Shown here: positions 55,057-62,811 of the stretch, piece by piece
Layout: each line of letters starts with the position of its first letter
Numbering within the stretch: position 1 is the first letter of the stretch
Origin: Arthrobacter bussei
GTDB lineage: Bacteria > Actinomycetota > Actinomycetes > Actinomycetales > Micrococcaceae
Assembly: GCF_009377195.2 (NCBI RefSeq)
Contig: NZ_VJXX01000004.1
Coordinates: forward strand, 186,001 to 250,000
Length of the DNA: 64,000 nt
Direction: 5' to 3'
Notes under the pieces: model-generated
The model's input: only the letters and a program-made list of their open reading frames with translations
Told to the model about the DNA's origin: nothing
Database searches by the model: none
Made by a program: the position numbers and the translations under genes

Positions 55057-56475
55057 CTACATCCCGTACTTCTCGAGCAGCCGGAGCCAGACCTCGCTCA
55101 CGGTCGGGTAGGCGGGGACGGCGTGCCACAGGCGGTGCAGCGGTACTTCACCCACGACGGCGATCGTCGCCGAGTGCAACAGTTCCGAGACCTCCGGGCC
55201 GGCGAAGGTCACGCCGACCAGGACCTTGCTGTCCTCGTCGACGACGATCTGCGCCCAGCCCGAGTAGTCGTCGCCGTGCAGCGACGATCCGGCGACGGCG
55301 ATCGGCAGGGAGGTCTCCGACGCGTTGACGCCGTCCTTCCGGGCCTGCTCGAGCGTGCGGCCGACCATCGCGATCTCGGGATCGGTGAAGACCACCTGGG
55401 GGACGGCGACGTCGTCGGCCGTCGCGGCGTAGGGGCTCCAGTCCTCGGCGGTCGCGCCGAGCGTGCCCGCGGCGCGGGCCGCGATCGCGTCCCCGGTCAT
55501 CCGGGCCTCGTACTTGCCCTGGTGCGTCAGCTGCACCCTCCCGCCGGCGTCGCCGACGGCGTAGAGCCAGCCCCCGGCGTCAGGCACCAGGCCCGTGGCG
55601 TCGCCACGGATCTTCTTCGGTTCGAGTCCGAGTTCCTCTAGCCCCAGCCCCGTGGTGTGGGGGTGGCGTCCGGTGGAGACGAGAAGGCGTTCGGCGGTGA
55701 CGGTGCCGCCGTCCCCGACGTCCAGCACGAACATCCCGTCCACCTTCCGCACGGCATTCGTCGCGGTATCGGTCAGGACGGCGATGCCCTCGCCGCGGAG
55801 GGCTGTGAGCACGAGCCCGGACGCCTCCGCGGGATAGGTGCCGAGGATGCCGCTCCGGGCGATCACCGTCACCTCGGCCCCGAGGCGGGCATAGGCCTGG
55901 GCCAGTTCGACCCCCGCGACACCGCCGCCGAGGACCGCGAGGCTCGCAGGAACCGTCTCGGCCGACGTCGCCTCCCGCGTGGTCCAGTAGTCGAGATCCG
56001 CCAGCCCTTCGATGGGAGGGATGGTCGGCGTCGATCCTGTCGCGAGGACGACGGCGTGCGCCGCGCGGTACCGGCTCTCCGACCCGTCCTTGTGGCGGAT
56101 GCTCACTTCGCGTTCGCCGGTGACGGTGGCCCAGCCGCGCTCGAGCGCGATGCCGGCAGAAGCGACCCACTCCTCCTGCGACGCGTCGTCCCAGCCGGAG
56201 GTGAAGGACGTGCGACGGGCGAGGACCTGCTGCGGATCGATGGTGCCGGTGACGGCCTCACGCGCACCGGCGACGGCGCGGGCCGCATTCAGGACCGTAC
56301 CCGGGCGGAGAAGGGCCTTGGAGGGCATGCAGGCCCAGTAGGAGCATTCGCCGCCCACGAGATCGGACTCGACCAGCACTGCGGTGAGGCCTTTCTGCAC
56401 CACCCGCCCCGCGACGTTCTCGCCCACTGCGCCGGCGCCGATGATGATGACATCCGTGGTCTTCGATTCGCTCAT
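55057..56475 (-). CDS. FAD-dependent pyridine nucleotide-disulfide oxidoreductase
   Basis: A 472-residue flavoprotein of the lipoamide-dehydrogenase/mercuric-reductase family. FAD motif VIIIGAGAVGENVAG (residues 9-23), redox-active GGECSYWACMPSKA (C44, C49), NAD(P) motif LAVLGGGVAGVELAQAYARL, and a YAVGDAGG second FAD motif are present. The C-terminus has HAVPAYPTVSE where lipoamide dehydrogenase has His-Pro-T-x-S-E: the catalytic His is replaced by Tyr, so ordinary lipoamide dehydrogenase activity is doubtful. The start is the ATG at 56475; the frame continues upstream only through the tRNA-Arg gene. GGAAAGC serves as ribosome-binding site. Confidence 0.88.
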   Translation of the reverse strand: MSESKTTDVIIIGAGAVGENVAGRVVQKGLTAVLVESDLVGGECSYWACMPSKALLRPGTVLNAARAVAGAREAVTGTIDPQQVLARRTSFTSGWDDASQEEWVASAGIALERGWATVTGEREVSIRHKDGSESRYRAAHAVVLATGSTPTIPPIEGLADLDYWTTREATSAETVPASLAVLGGGVAGVELAQAYARLGAEVTVIARSGILGTYPAEASGLVLTALRGEGIAVLTDTATNAVRKVDGMFVLDVGDGGTVTAERLLVSTGRHPHTTGLGLEELGLEPKKIRGDATGLVPDAGGWLYAVGDAGGRVQLTHQGKYEARMTGDAIAARAAGTLGATAEDWSPYAATADDVAVPQVVFTDPEIAMVGRTLEQARKDGVNASETSLPIAVAGSSLHGDDYSGWAQIVVDEDSKVLVGVTFAGPEVSELLHSATIAVVGEVPLHRLWHAVPAYPTVSEVWLRLLEKYGM

Positions 56476-56520
56476 AGGCAGAGCTTTCCACCGACCCGGC
56501 GGGTGGGCAACCACATGAAG

Positions 56521-56546
56521 AAGGCCCCGACCTGAGCCGGGGCCTT
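56521..56546. terminator. Hairpin terminator of the tRNA-Arg transcript
   Basis: AAGGCCCCG and CGGGGCCTT form a perfect 9-bp stem around a short loop, between tRNA-Arg and the reductase gene, both on the minus strand. On the minus strand it is followed by CTTCTTC. Confidence 0.75.
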
Positions 56547-56566
56547 CCTGTGGTCCGTCAGAACCG

Positions 56567-56642
56567 TGGTGCGCGCGAAGGGATTCGAACCCCCAACCTT
56601 CTGATCCGTAGTCAGATGCTCTATCCGTTGAGCTACGCACGC
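56567..56642 (-). tRNA. tRNA-Arg (ACG)
   Basis: On the minus strand the acceptor stem is GCGTGCG / CGCGCGC (one G-U pair), with discriminator A and encoded CCA. The anticodon loop CTACGGA with stem TCTGA/TCAGA gives anticodon ACG (plus-strand 56607-56609). The T-loop GGTTCGAATCC is canonical. A34 is the substrate of TadA encoded at 50603-51100. Confidence 0.97.
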
Positions 56643-56759
56643 ATCCGTAGGTCGCCGATTCGCGCTGCGAATCCGTCCTACGAGCGGGCCGTTTGGCCGT
56701 AGACAACTTTAGCGTGGATCGTGCGTGACGCCTAATCAGTCTGCTCGTTCATCTGCGAC

Positions 56760-56787
56760 TAGACCGGTCTACGTGACCTTCGTCACA
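56760..56787. promoter_or_regulatory. Crp/GlxR-like site abutting a 12-bp palindrome upstream of pckG
   Basis: CGTGA-N6-TCACA at 56772-56787 matches the Crp/Fnr/GlxR consensus TGTGA-N6-TCACA at nine of ten defined positions. A perfect palindrome TAGACCGGTCTA at 56760-56771 lies immediately beside it. Both are about 150-170 bp upstream of the pckG ATG. The remaining upstream region (56643-56933) holds a hairpin GATTCGC-GCT-GCGAATC at 56657-56673 near the tRNA and no gene; a TAGCAT at 56893 is a weak -10 candidate. Confidence 0.55.
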
Positions 56788-56933
56788 GACCGGGGGAGCG
56801 TAAGCGCTCGACATCATTGATGCTGCGCGGATCGAGCCCAGCGTACTCCCGATGTTTCGCGCATCCGCCCCGGATCGGAAACACGGCGCCCCTAGCATCG
56901 GTACACATCGAGCACCCGACGAAGGGAAGATCC

Positions 56934-58811
56934 ATGGGCGATCCCGTACGGCAGTCCGCATCCGGCATCACGACCACCGAGGACGGCGCCCGGCGCGCGT
57001 CCGAGCCAGGAGCGGCACCGACGACCCACCCGGGCCTCCTCGCCTGGGTCCAGGAGGTCCGGGAACTGACCCAGCCCGCCGACGTGGTCTGGGTCGACGG
57101 CTCCGAGGCGGAGAACACGCGGCTGACCGACGAGCTCGTCGACGCAGGCACCTTCGTCCGGCTGAACCCCGAGACCTTTCCCAACTCCTTCGCCGCGTTC
57201 TCGGATCCCAAGGACGTTGCACGCGTGGAGGAGCAGACCTTCATCTGCTCAACGGACGAGCGGGAAGCCGGATTCACGAACAACTGGATGGATCCCGGGG
57301 AGATGAAGGTCAAGCTCACCGGCCTGTTCACCGGGTCGATGCGCGGGCGCACCATGTATGTCATCCCCTTCGTCATGGGACACCTCGACGCCGAGGACCC
57401 GAAGTTCGGGGTCGAGATCACCGACAGCGCCTACGTGGTCACCTCGATGCGCATCATGGCCACCATCGGGACCGCCGTCCTGGACCGCATGACGGAGCTG
57501 CACGCGCCCTTCGTGCCCGCGCTGCACTCGCTCGGCGCCCCGCTCGAGCCCGGCCAGGCCGACGTGCCGTGGCCGTGCAACGAGGAGAAGTGGATCGTGC
57601 ACTTCCCCGAGGAACGTTCCATCTGGTCCTACGGCTCCGGATACGGCGGCAATGCCCTGCTCGGCAAGAAGTGCTACGCCCTGCGGATCGCATCCGTCAT
57701 GGCGCGGGACGAGGGCTGGCTCGCCGAGCACATGCTGATCCTCAAGCTCACCTCGCCGCAGGACAAGACCTACTACCTCTCGGCAGCCTTCCCGTCGGCC
57801 TGCGGCAAGACCAACCTCGCCCTGCTCGATCCCACGATCGACGGCTGGAAGGTCGAGACCCTCGGCGACGACATCACCTGGATGCGCTTCGGCAAGGAGG
57901 GCGAGCTGCGGGCGGTCAATCCCGAGGCCGGCCTCTTCGGCGTCGCGCCCGGCACCGGCTGGCACACCAACCCGAACGCGATGCGTGCGATCGCCAAGGG
58001 CAACTCGGTGTTCACGAACGTGGCGCTCACCGACGACGGCGGCGTCTGGTGGGAGGGCATGACGGAGGAGGTGCCCGAGCACCTCACCGACTGGCAGGGC
58101 CGTGACTGGACCGCCGGGATGGACCATCCCGCCGCGCACCCGAACGCCCGGTTCTGCACGCCGATCGACCAGATCGACATGCTCGCCGAGGAGTTCAACC
58201 GGCCCGACGGCGTCGAGCTCTCCGCGATCCTCTTCGGCGGGCGCCGGAAGACGACCGTCCCCCTCGTCACCCAGTCCCGCAGCTGGGCCAACGGGATCTT
58301 CATGGGTTCCACCCTCTCGTCCGAGACGACGGCCGCAGCCGCCGGCGAGATCGGGCGCGTGCGGCGCGACCCGATGGCGATGCTCCCGTTCATCGGGTAC
58401 GACGCCGGTGACTACCTGCGCCACTGGCTCACCCTCAGCGCCGGCGCGGACCAGGCTCGCCTGCCGAAGATCTTCCTCGTCAACTGGTTCCGGCGGACGG
58501 CGTCCGGCGGCTTCGCCTGGCCGGGCTTCGGCGACAACTCCCGCGTCCTCAAGTGGGTCGTCGAGCGGCTCGAGGGCACGGCGGATGCCGTCGAGACGCC
58601 CATCGGGTACGTCCCCACGGGCGACGCGCTGGACGTGAGCGGGCTCGACATGACGCCTGCGGAGGTCGAGGCGGCCGTGCATGTCGACGCCGTCGAGTGG
58701 GCCGAGGAACTCGAGGGGATCGGGCAGTGGTACGACCGCTTCGGGGAGTCCCTGCCCCCCGAGCTCAGGGGCCAGCTCGACGAGCTCAAGCAGCGCTTCA
58801 GCAACGCCTGA
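56934..58811 (+). CDS. pckG: Phosphoenolpyruvate carboxykinase (GTP)
   Basis: A 625-residue GTP-type enzyme that decarboxylates and phosphorylates oxaloacetate to PEP for gluconeogenesis. Landmarks: [19 protein letters not shown], the active-site P-loop [13 protein letters not shown] with C290, [11 protein letters not shown] (kinase-type metal motif), [27 protein letters not shown] and [10 protein letters not shown]. Start chosen at ATG 56934 after AAGGGAAG; the in-frame ATG at 56817 lies in the regulatory region. An upstream Crp/GlxR-like site suggests cAMP-type catabolite control. A strong terminator follows. Confidence 0.97.
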   Translation: MGDPVRQSASGITTTEDGARRASEPGAAPTTHPGLLAWVQEVRELTQPADVVWVDGSEAENTRLTDELVDAGTFVRLNPETFPNSFAAFSDPKDVARVEEQTFICSTDEREAGFTNNWMDPGEMKVKLTGLFTGSMRGRTMYVIPFVMGHLDAEDPKFGVEITDSAYVVTSMRIMATIGTAVLDRMTELHAPFVPALHSLGAPLEPGQADVPWPCNEEKWIVHFPEERSIWSYGSGYGGNALLGKKCYALRIASVMARDEGWLAEHMLILKLTSPQDKTYYLSAAFPSACGKTNLALLDPTIDGWKVETLGDDITWMRFGKEGELRAVNPEAGLFGVAPGTGWHTNPNAMRAIAKGNSVFTNVALTDDGGVWWEGMTEEVPEHLTDWQGRDWTAGMDHPAAHPNARFCTPIDQIDMLAEEFNRPDGVELSAILFGGRRKTTVPLVTQSRSWANGIFMGSTLSSETTAAAAGEIGRVRRDPMAMLPFIGYDAGDYLRHWLTLSAGADQARLPKIFLVNWFRRTASGGFAWPGFGDNSRVLKWVVERLEGTADAVETPIGYVPTGDALDVSGLDMTPAEVEAAVHVDAVEWAEELEGIGQWYDRFGESLPPELRGQLDELKQRFSNA

Positions 58812-58824
58812 CGGTCCCTCGCAG

Positions 58825-58855
58825 GAGAGGCCCCTTCCGATGGAAGGGGCCTCTC
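58825..58855. terminator. Terminator between convergent pckG and phosphomannomutase genes
   Basis: GAGAGGCCCCTTCC and GGAAGGGGCCTCTC form a perfect 14-bp stem with a 3-nt loop. It can stop transcripts from both sides. The following 87 bp contain short GTCGTCGGTGCCGTC repeats and no gene. Confidence 0.85.
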
Positions 58856-58942
58856 GTCGTCGGTGCCGTCGGCGGTTCCGTCGTCGGTGCCGTCATGGGT
58901 GGTGCCGACTGTGCTGCAGGTTGTGGTGCCGGTGGCGCTCCG

Positions 58943-60349
58943 CTAGTCGCGGATCACGGCGAGGACGCGCTGCACCAGGTCCTCGAGGGTCTGCGGGTCC
59001 ACCGCCTCGGCGTTCAGGCGGAGGTACGGCTCGGTGTTCGAGGGGCGCAGGTTGAACCACCAGTCACCGTGGTCGGGCGTGAAGGTGAGGCCGTCGAGGT
59101 CGTCCACCACCACGCCGTCCTGCTCGAACTCGGTGCGGGCGCGCGCGATGGACGCCTGGAGGTCGGCGACCTTCGAGTTCACCTCGCCGGAGGAGAAGTA
59201 GGGCTCGTACTCGCGGCCGAGCTCCGACAGCGGGCCGTCCTGCTCGCCGAGCGCGGCCAGGACGTGCATGGCCGCGAGCATGCCCGTGTCCGCGTTCCAG
59301 AAGTCGCGGAAGTAGTAGTGCGCCGAGTGCTCGCCACCGAACACCGCGCCCTCCTTCGCCATGACAGCCTTGATGAACGAGTGGCCCACACGGGTGCGGA
59401 CGGGGCGGCCGCCGTCGGTCCGGATCAGTTCCGGTACCGCGCGTGAGGTGATGAGGTTGTGGATGATCACCGGCTCGGCCTCGCCGGCCGCCTGCGCGCG
59501 GGCGATCTCGCGGCGGGCGACCATCGCCGTGATGGCGCTCGGTGAGACCGGCCGGCCCAGCTCGTCGATGATGAAGCAGCGGTCGGCGTCGCCGTCGAAC
59601 GCGATCCCGATGTCCGCGCCGTGCTCCACGACGGCGGCCTGCAGGTCACGAAGGTTCTCCGGCTCCAGCGGGTTGGCTGGGTGGTTGGGGAACGAGCCGT
59701 CGAGCTCGAAGTACAGGGGCACGATCTCGAAGGGCAGGGCCGGCAGCAGGCGGTCGCCGAGCACCGCGGGAGTGGTCAGGCCGGCCATGCCGTTGCCGGC
59801 GTCGACGACGATCTTGAGCGGGCGCGACGACGAGAGGTCCACCTGCCCTCGCAGGAAGCGCGAGTACTCCTCGAGGACGTCACGGACGCTGGTCTCGCCC
59901 TGGACCTCCACCGCCGGGATGCTGCCATCGGCGAGGTAGCGCTCCGCGCGCTCCTGCACGTCGGCGAGGCCGGTCTCGGAAGACACCGGGACGGCGCCGG
60001 GTCGCGTCATCTTCATGCCGTTGTACTCGGCCGGGTTGTGGCTGGCCGTGAAGGTCACGCCGGCGGCGTCGAGCGTCCCGCTCGCGTAGTAGAGCTCGTC
60101 GGTGGAGATGAGATCGAGGAAGAGGACGTTCGCGCCGCGGCGCGTGGCTCCCTCGGAGAAGGCCTTCGAGAATTCGGGCGACGACGGGCGCATGTCGCCT
60201 CCGACCAGGATGGTCTCGCCCGCGAGGTCCAGGGAATCCACGAAGGCTGCTCCGACGGCCCGGACGGAGTCGACGGTGATGGTCTCGCCGACGATCCCGC
60301 GCACGTCATAGGCCTTGAAGGATGCAGAGAGGTCGAGGAGTGTAATCAC
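58943..60349 (-). CDS. Phosphomannomutase/phosphoglucomutase
   Basis: A 468-residue alpha-D-phosphohexomutase. FKAYDVRGIVGE near the N-terminus, the phosphoserine loop VTFTASHNPAEYNGMK, metal loop AFDGDADRCF, sugar loop FGGEHSAHYYFRDF, and phosphate-binding RPSNTEPYLRLN are all present. It interconverts mannose-6-P and mannose-1-P (or the glucose pair), the step before GDP-mannose. I chose GTG 60349, giving VITLLDLSASFKAYDVRG; the frame extends to ATG 60394. Upstream purine content is weak, so a leaderless GTG start is possible. It is divergent from the RecQ-like gene. Confidence 0.92.
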   Translation of the reverse strand: MITLLDLSASFKAYDVRGIVGETITVDSVRAVGAAFVDSLDLAGETILVGGDMRPSSPEFSKAFSEGATRRGANVLFLDLISTDELYYASGTLDAAGVTFTASHNPAEYNGMKMTRPGAVPVSSETGLADVQERAERYLADGSIPAVEVQGETSVRDVLEEYSRFLRGQVDLSSSRPLKIVVDAGNGMAGLTTPAVLGDRLLPALPFEIVPLYFELDGSFPNHPANPLEPENLRDLQAAVVEHGADIGIAFDGDADRCFIIDELGRPVSPSAITAMVARREIARAQAAGEAEPVIIHNLITSRAVPELIRTDGGRPVRTRVGHSFIKAVMAKEGAVFGGEHSAHYYFRDFWNADTGMLAAMHVLAALGEQDGPLSELGREYEPYFSSGEVNSKVADLQASIARARTEFEQDGVVVDDLDGLTFTPDHGDWWFNLRPSNTEPYLRLNAEAVDPQTLEDLVQRVLAVIRD

Positions 60350-60443
60350 GCTTGGAAGTGTATCGGGTGGTGTCAGGACGCCCGTTGCCCACATGGCGGG
60401 GGAGCCCGGGGCGAGTGGGGGAGGTGGCTGGGATACTGGGGGC

Positions 60444-62558
60444 ATGTCGCCCACCACCACCCTGAACGAGCAAGCAACCGCCATCCTGCACACCCTCGTC
60501 GGCTCGCCCGAGGCACGGTTCCACGACGGACAGTTCGAGGCCATCGAGGCGCTCGTCGAGAGCGGTCGGCGCGCGCTCGTGGTGCAGCGGACCGGATGGG
60601 GCAAGTCCGCGGTGTACTTCGTGGCGAGCCTGCTGCTGCGATCGAGGGGGGCCGGCCCGACGCTCATCGTCTCGCCCCTGCTCGCACTGATGCGGGACCA
60701 GGTGGCCGCTGCTGCACGCGCCGGTGTACGTGCCGTGGCCATCAACTCGGCGAACCAGACCGAGTGGCAGGACATCACGGCGAAGCTCCAGGCGGACGAG
60801 GTGGATGTCCTGCTGGTCTCGCCCGAGCGCCTGAACAACCCGTCGTTCCGGGAGCTGTACCTGCCCGAACTGATGCGGCGGACGGGTCTGCTCGTGATCG
60901 ACGAGGCCCACTGCATCTCCGACTGGGGGCATGACTTCCGCCCCGACTACCGCAGGCTCCGCGACCTCATCATGGGACTGCCGCAGGGCGTCCCCGTCCT
61001 CGCGACCACCGCCACGGCCAACTCCCGGGTGGTGGAGGACGTCGAGGAGCAGCTCGGTGCCGGCGGTACCGACGTCTTCACCCTGCGCGGCGAGCTCGCA
61101 CGGAAGTCCCTCCGGCTCGGGGTCCTCCGGTTGCCGAGCCCGCGCTCGCGCCTCGCCTGGCTCCTCACACACCTGTCCGACCTGCCGGGCAGCGGCATCA
61201 TCTACGCGCTCACGGTGTCCGCCGCCGAGGACACCGCCCGCCTCCTGAGGGAGAACGGCCACGCGGTCCGGGCCTACACCGGACGCACCGACCCCGCCGA
61301 CCGGGAGGCGGCCGAGGCGGCACTGAAGAACAACGAGGTCAAGGCGCTCGTCGCCACGAGCGCGCTCGGCATGGGATTCGACAAGCCGGATCTCGGCTTC
61401 GTGGTGCACCTCGGCGCGCCGTCGTCGCCGGTCGCCTACTACCAGCAGGTGGGCCGCGCCGGCCGCGGGACGCCCAACGCCGACGTCCTCCTGCTGCCGG
61501 GGGCCGAGGACCGCGACATCTGGGAGTACTTCGCCACCGCCTCCATGCCGTCCGAGGACGCGGCCGTCCGGGTGCTCGACGCCCTGGAGCCCGGCGTCGT
61601 CCTGTCCACGCCGGCGCTCGAGACGCGCGTGAACCTGAAGCGCTCGCCCCTCGAACTCCTGCTCAAGGTGCTCGACGTCGACGGCGCCGTCCGCAAGGTC
61701 ACGGGCGGATGGGAGAGCACCGGTACGCCGTGGACGTACGACGCCGACCGGTACCGGCGCATCAGCGAGGCGCGCGTCGTGGAGCAGCGGGCCATGCTCG
61801 ACTACGAGAACACCAGCGGGTGCCGCATGGAGTTCCTGTCGAGGTCGCTGGACGACCCGGCGGCCACGGCCTGCGGGCGCTGCGACAACTGCGCCGGGCC
61901 CTGGTACTCGGACGAGGTGGCCCATGAGGCCTCGGACTCCGCGAACCAGGCCCTCAGCCGCGTCGGCGTCGAGCTGGAGCCGAGAGGCCAGTGGCCGAGC
62001 GGCATGGACAAGCTCGGCGTACCGCTCAAGGGGAAACTCAAGCCCGGCGAGACGAGCCTCCCCGGCAGGGCCCTGGCGCGCCTGACGGATCTCGGCTGGG
62101 GCAACAGGCTGCGGGAACTCATGGCGGACTCCACGGCGGACGCACCGCTGGATCCTGCCGTCGTCGAGGCCGTGGTGCGGGTGCTGGCGCAGTGGGGCTG
62201 GGCCGAGCGGCCGGTCGCCGTCGCGAGCGTCCCGTCGCGTCGGCGTCCGCAGCTCATCGGCTCCCTGGCGACGGCACTCGCCGAGGTGGGACGCATCCCC
62301 TACCTCGGGCAGCTGACCACGCCCCACGGCTTCCCGCAGGGACAGCCGGGTGGCAACAGCGCCTTCCGCCTCGCCCAGGTGTGGGACCACTTCGCCATTC
62401 CCGAGGAGGGTGCGGCCTGGTTCGCGGCGAATCCCGGGCCGGTGCTGCTCGTCGACGACTTCGCCGACAGCCGCTGGACCATCACCGAGGCCGGCCGGGC
62501 GCTCCGCGCGGCCGGCGCCGAAGGCGTGCTGCCGTTCGCGCTCGCCCTGAAGGCGTAG
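60444..62558 (+). CDS. RecQ-family ATP-dependent DNA helicase with C-terminal phosphoribosyltransferase-like segment
   Basis: A 704-residue helicase. RecA1 has an altered Walker A QRTGWGKSAVYF (K54) and the box DEAH (153-156) in VIDEAHCISDWGHDFRPDY; RecA2 has TSALGMGFDKPD and YYQQVGRAGR. A RecQ zinc module follows with C460, C477, C480 and C483. The HRDC domain is not apparent. Instead the C-terminal part ends with PVLLVDDFADSRWT (residues 666-679), resembling the PRPP-binding loop of ComF-type phosphoribosyltransferases, after PYLGQLTTPHGFPQ. The start is ATG 60444; the upstream frame back to 60315 overlaps the divergent gene. Unwinds DNA 3'-5' in recombination and repair. Confidence 0.9.
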   Translation: MSPTTTLNEQATAILHTLVGSPEARFHDGQFEAIEALVESGRRALVVQRTGWGKSAVYFVASLLLRSRGAGPTLIVSPLLALMRDQVAAAARAGVRAVAINSANQTEWQDITAKLQADEVDVLLVSPERLNNPSFRELYLPELMRRTGLLVIDEAHCISDWGHDFRPDYRRLRDLIMGLPQGVPVLATTATANSRVVEDVEEQLGAGGTDVFTLRGELARKSLRLGVLRLPSPRSRLAWLLTHLSDLPGSGIIYALTVSAAEDTARLLRENGHAVRAYTGRTDPADREAAEAALKNNEVKALVATSALGMGFDKPDLGFVVHLGAPSSPVAYYQQVGRAGRGTPNADVLLLPGAEDRDIWEYFATASMPSEDAAVRVLDALEPGVVLSTPALETRVNLKRSPLELLLKVLDVDGAVRKVTGGWESTGTPWTYDADRYRRISEARVVEQRAMLDYENTSGCRMEFLSRSLDDPAATACGRCDNCAGPWYSDEVAHEASDSANQALSRVGVELEPRGQWPSGMDKLGVPLKGKLKPGETSLPGRALARLTDLGWGNRLRELMADSTADAPLDPAVVEAVVRVLAQWGWAERPVAVASVPSRRRPQLIGSLATALAEVGRIPYLGQLTTPHGFPQGQPGGNSAFRLAQVWDHFAIPEEGAAWFAANPGPVLLVDDFADSRWTITEAGRALRAAGAEGVLPFALALKA

Positions 62559-62573
62559 ACGGCCGGACAGCGA

Positions 62574-62600
62574 AAAAGCCCCCGTTCGCACGGGGGCTTT
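62574..62600. terminator. Bidirectional hairpin between the RecQ-like gene and tRNA-Ser
   Basis: AAAGCCCCCG and CGGGGGCTTT are perfectly complementary around TTCGCA-like loop sequence. On the minus strand a T-run of five follows, so it fits best as the tRNA-Ser terminator, but it can also end the RecQ-like transcript. Confidence 0.85.
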
Positions 62601-62604
62601 CCAG

Positions 62605-62692
62605 CGGAGACGGGGGGATTTGAACCCCCGGTAGGCTTTAGGCCCACACTTCATTAGCAGTGAAGCCCATTCGGCCGCTCTGGCACGTCTCC
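62605..62692 (-). tRNA. tRNA-Ser (GCU)
   Basis: On the minus strand the acceptor stem is GGAGACG / CGTCTCC with discriminator G and no encoded CCA. The anticodon loop CTGCTAA with stem CTTCA/TGAAG gives anticodon GCT (plus-strand 62656-62658). A long variable arm (GTGGGCC ... GCCTAC) and GGTTCAAATCC confirm a serine tRNA, reading AGC/AGU. Confidence 0.96.
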
Positions 62693-62811
62693 ATCGGCTA
62701 TCTCTAGCCTCCCAAGGTTACCCAGAAGGGGTCGGCAAGAGCAAAACCGCCGGTCTGGCGTCGGTTGCGGCCCTCGAGGGCCGCTCGAAGCGACCCCGTC
62801 CTGGCCATCCC

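Noticed and set aside
60306-62654. 782-codon open frame on the minus strand opposite the RecQ-like gene
   Set aside because: Shadow of the helicase gene; it runs through the tRNA-Ser terminator region and has no recognisable domain.
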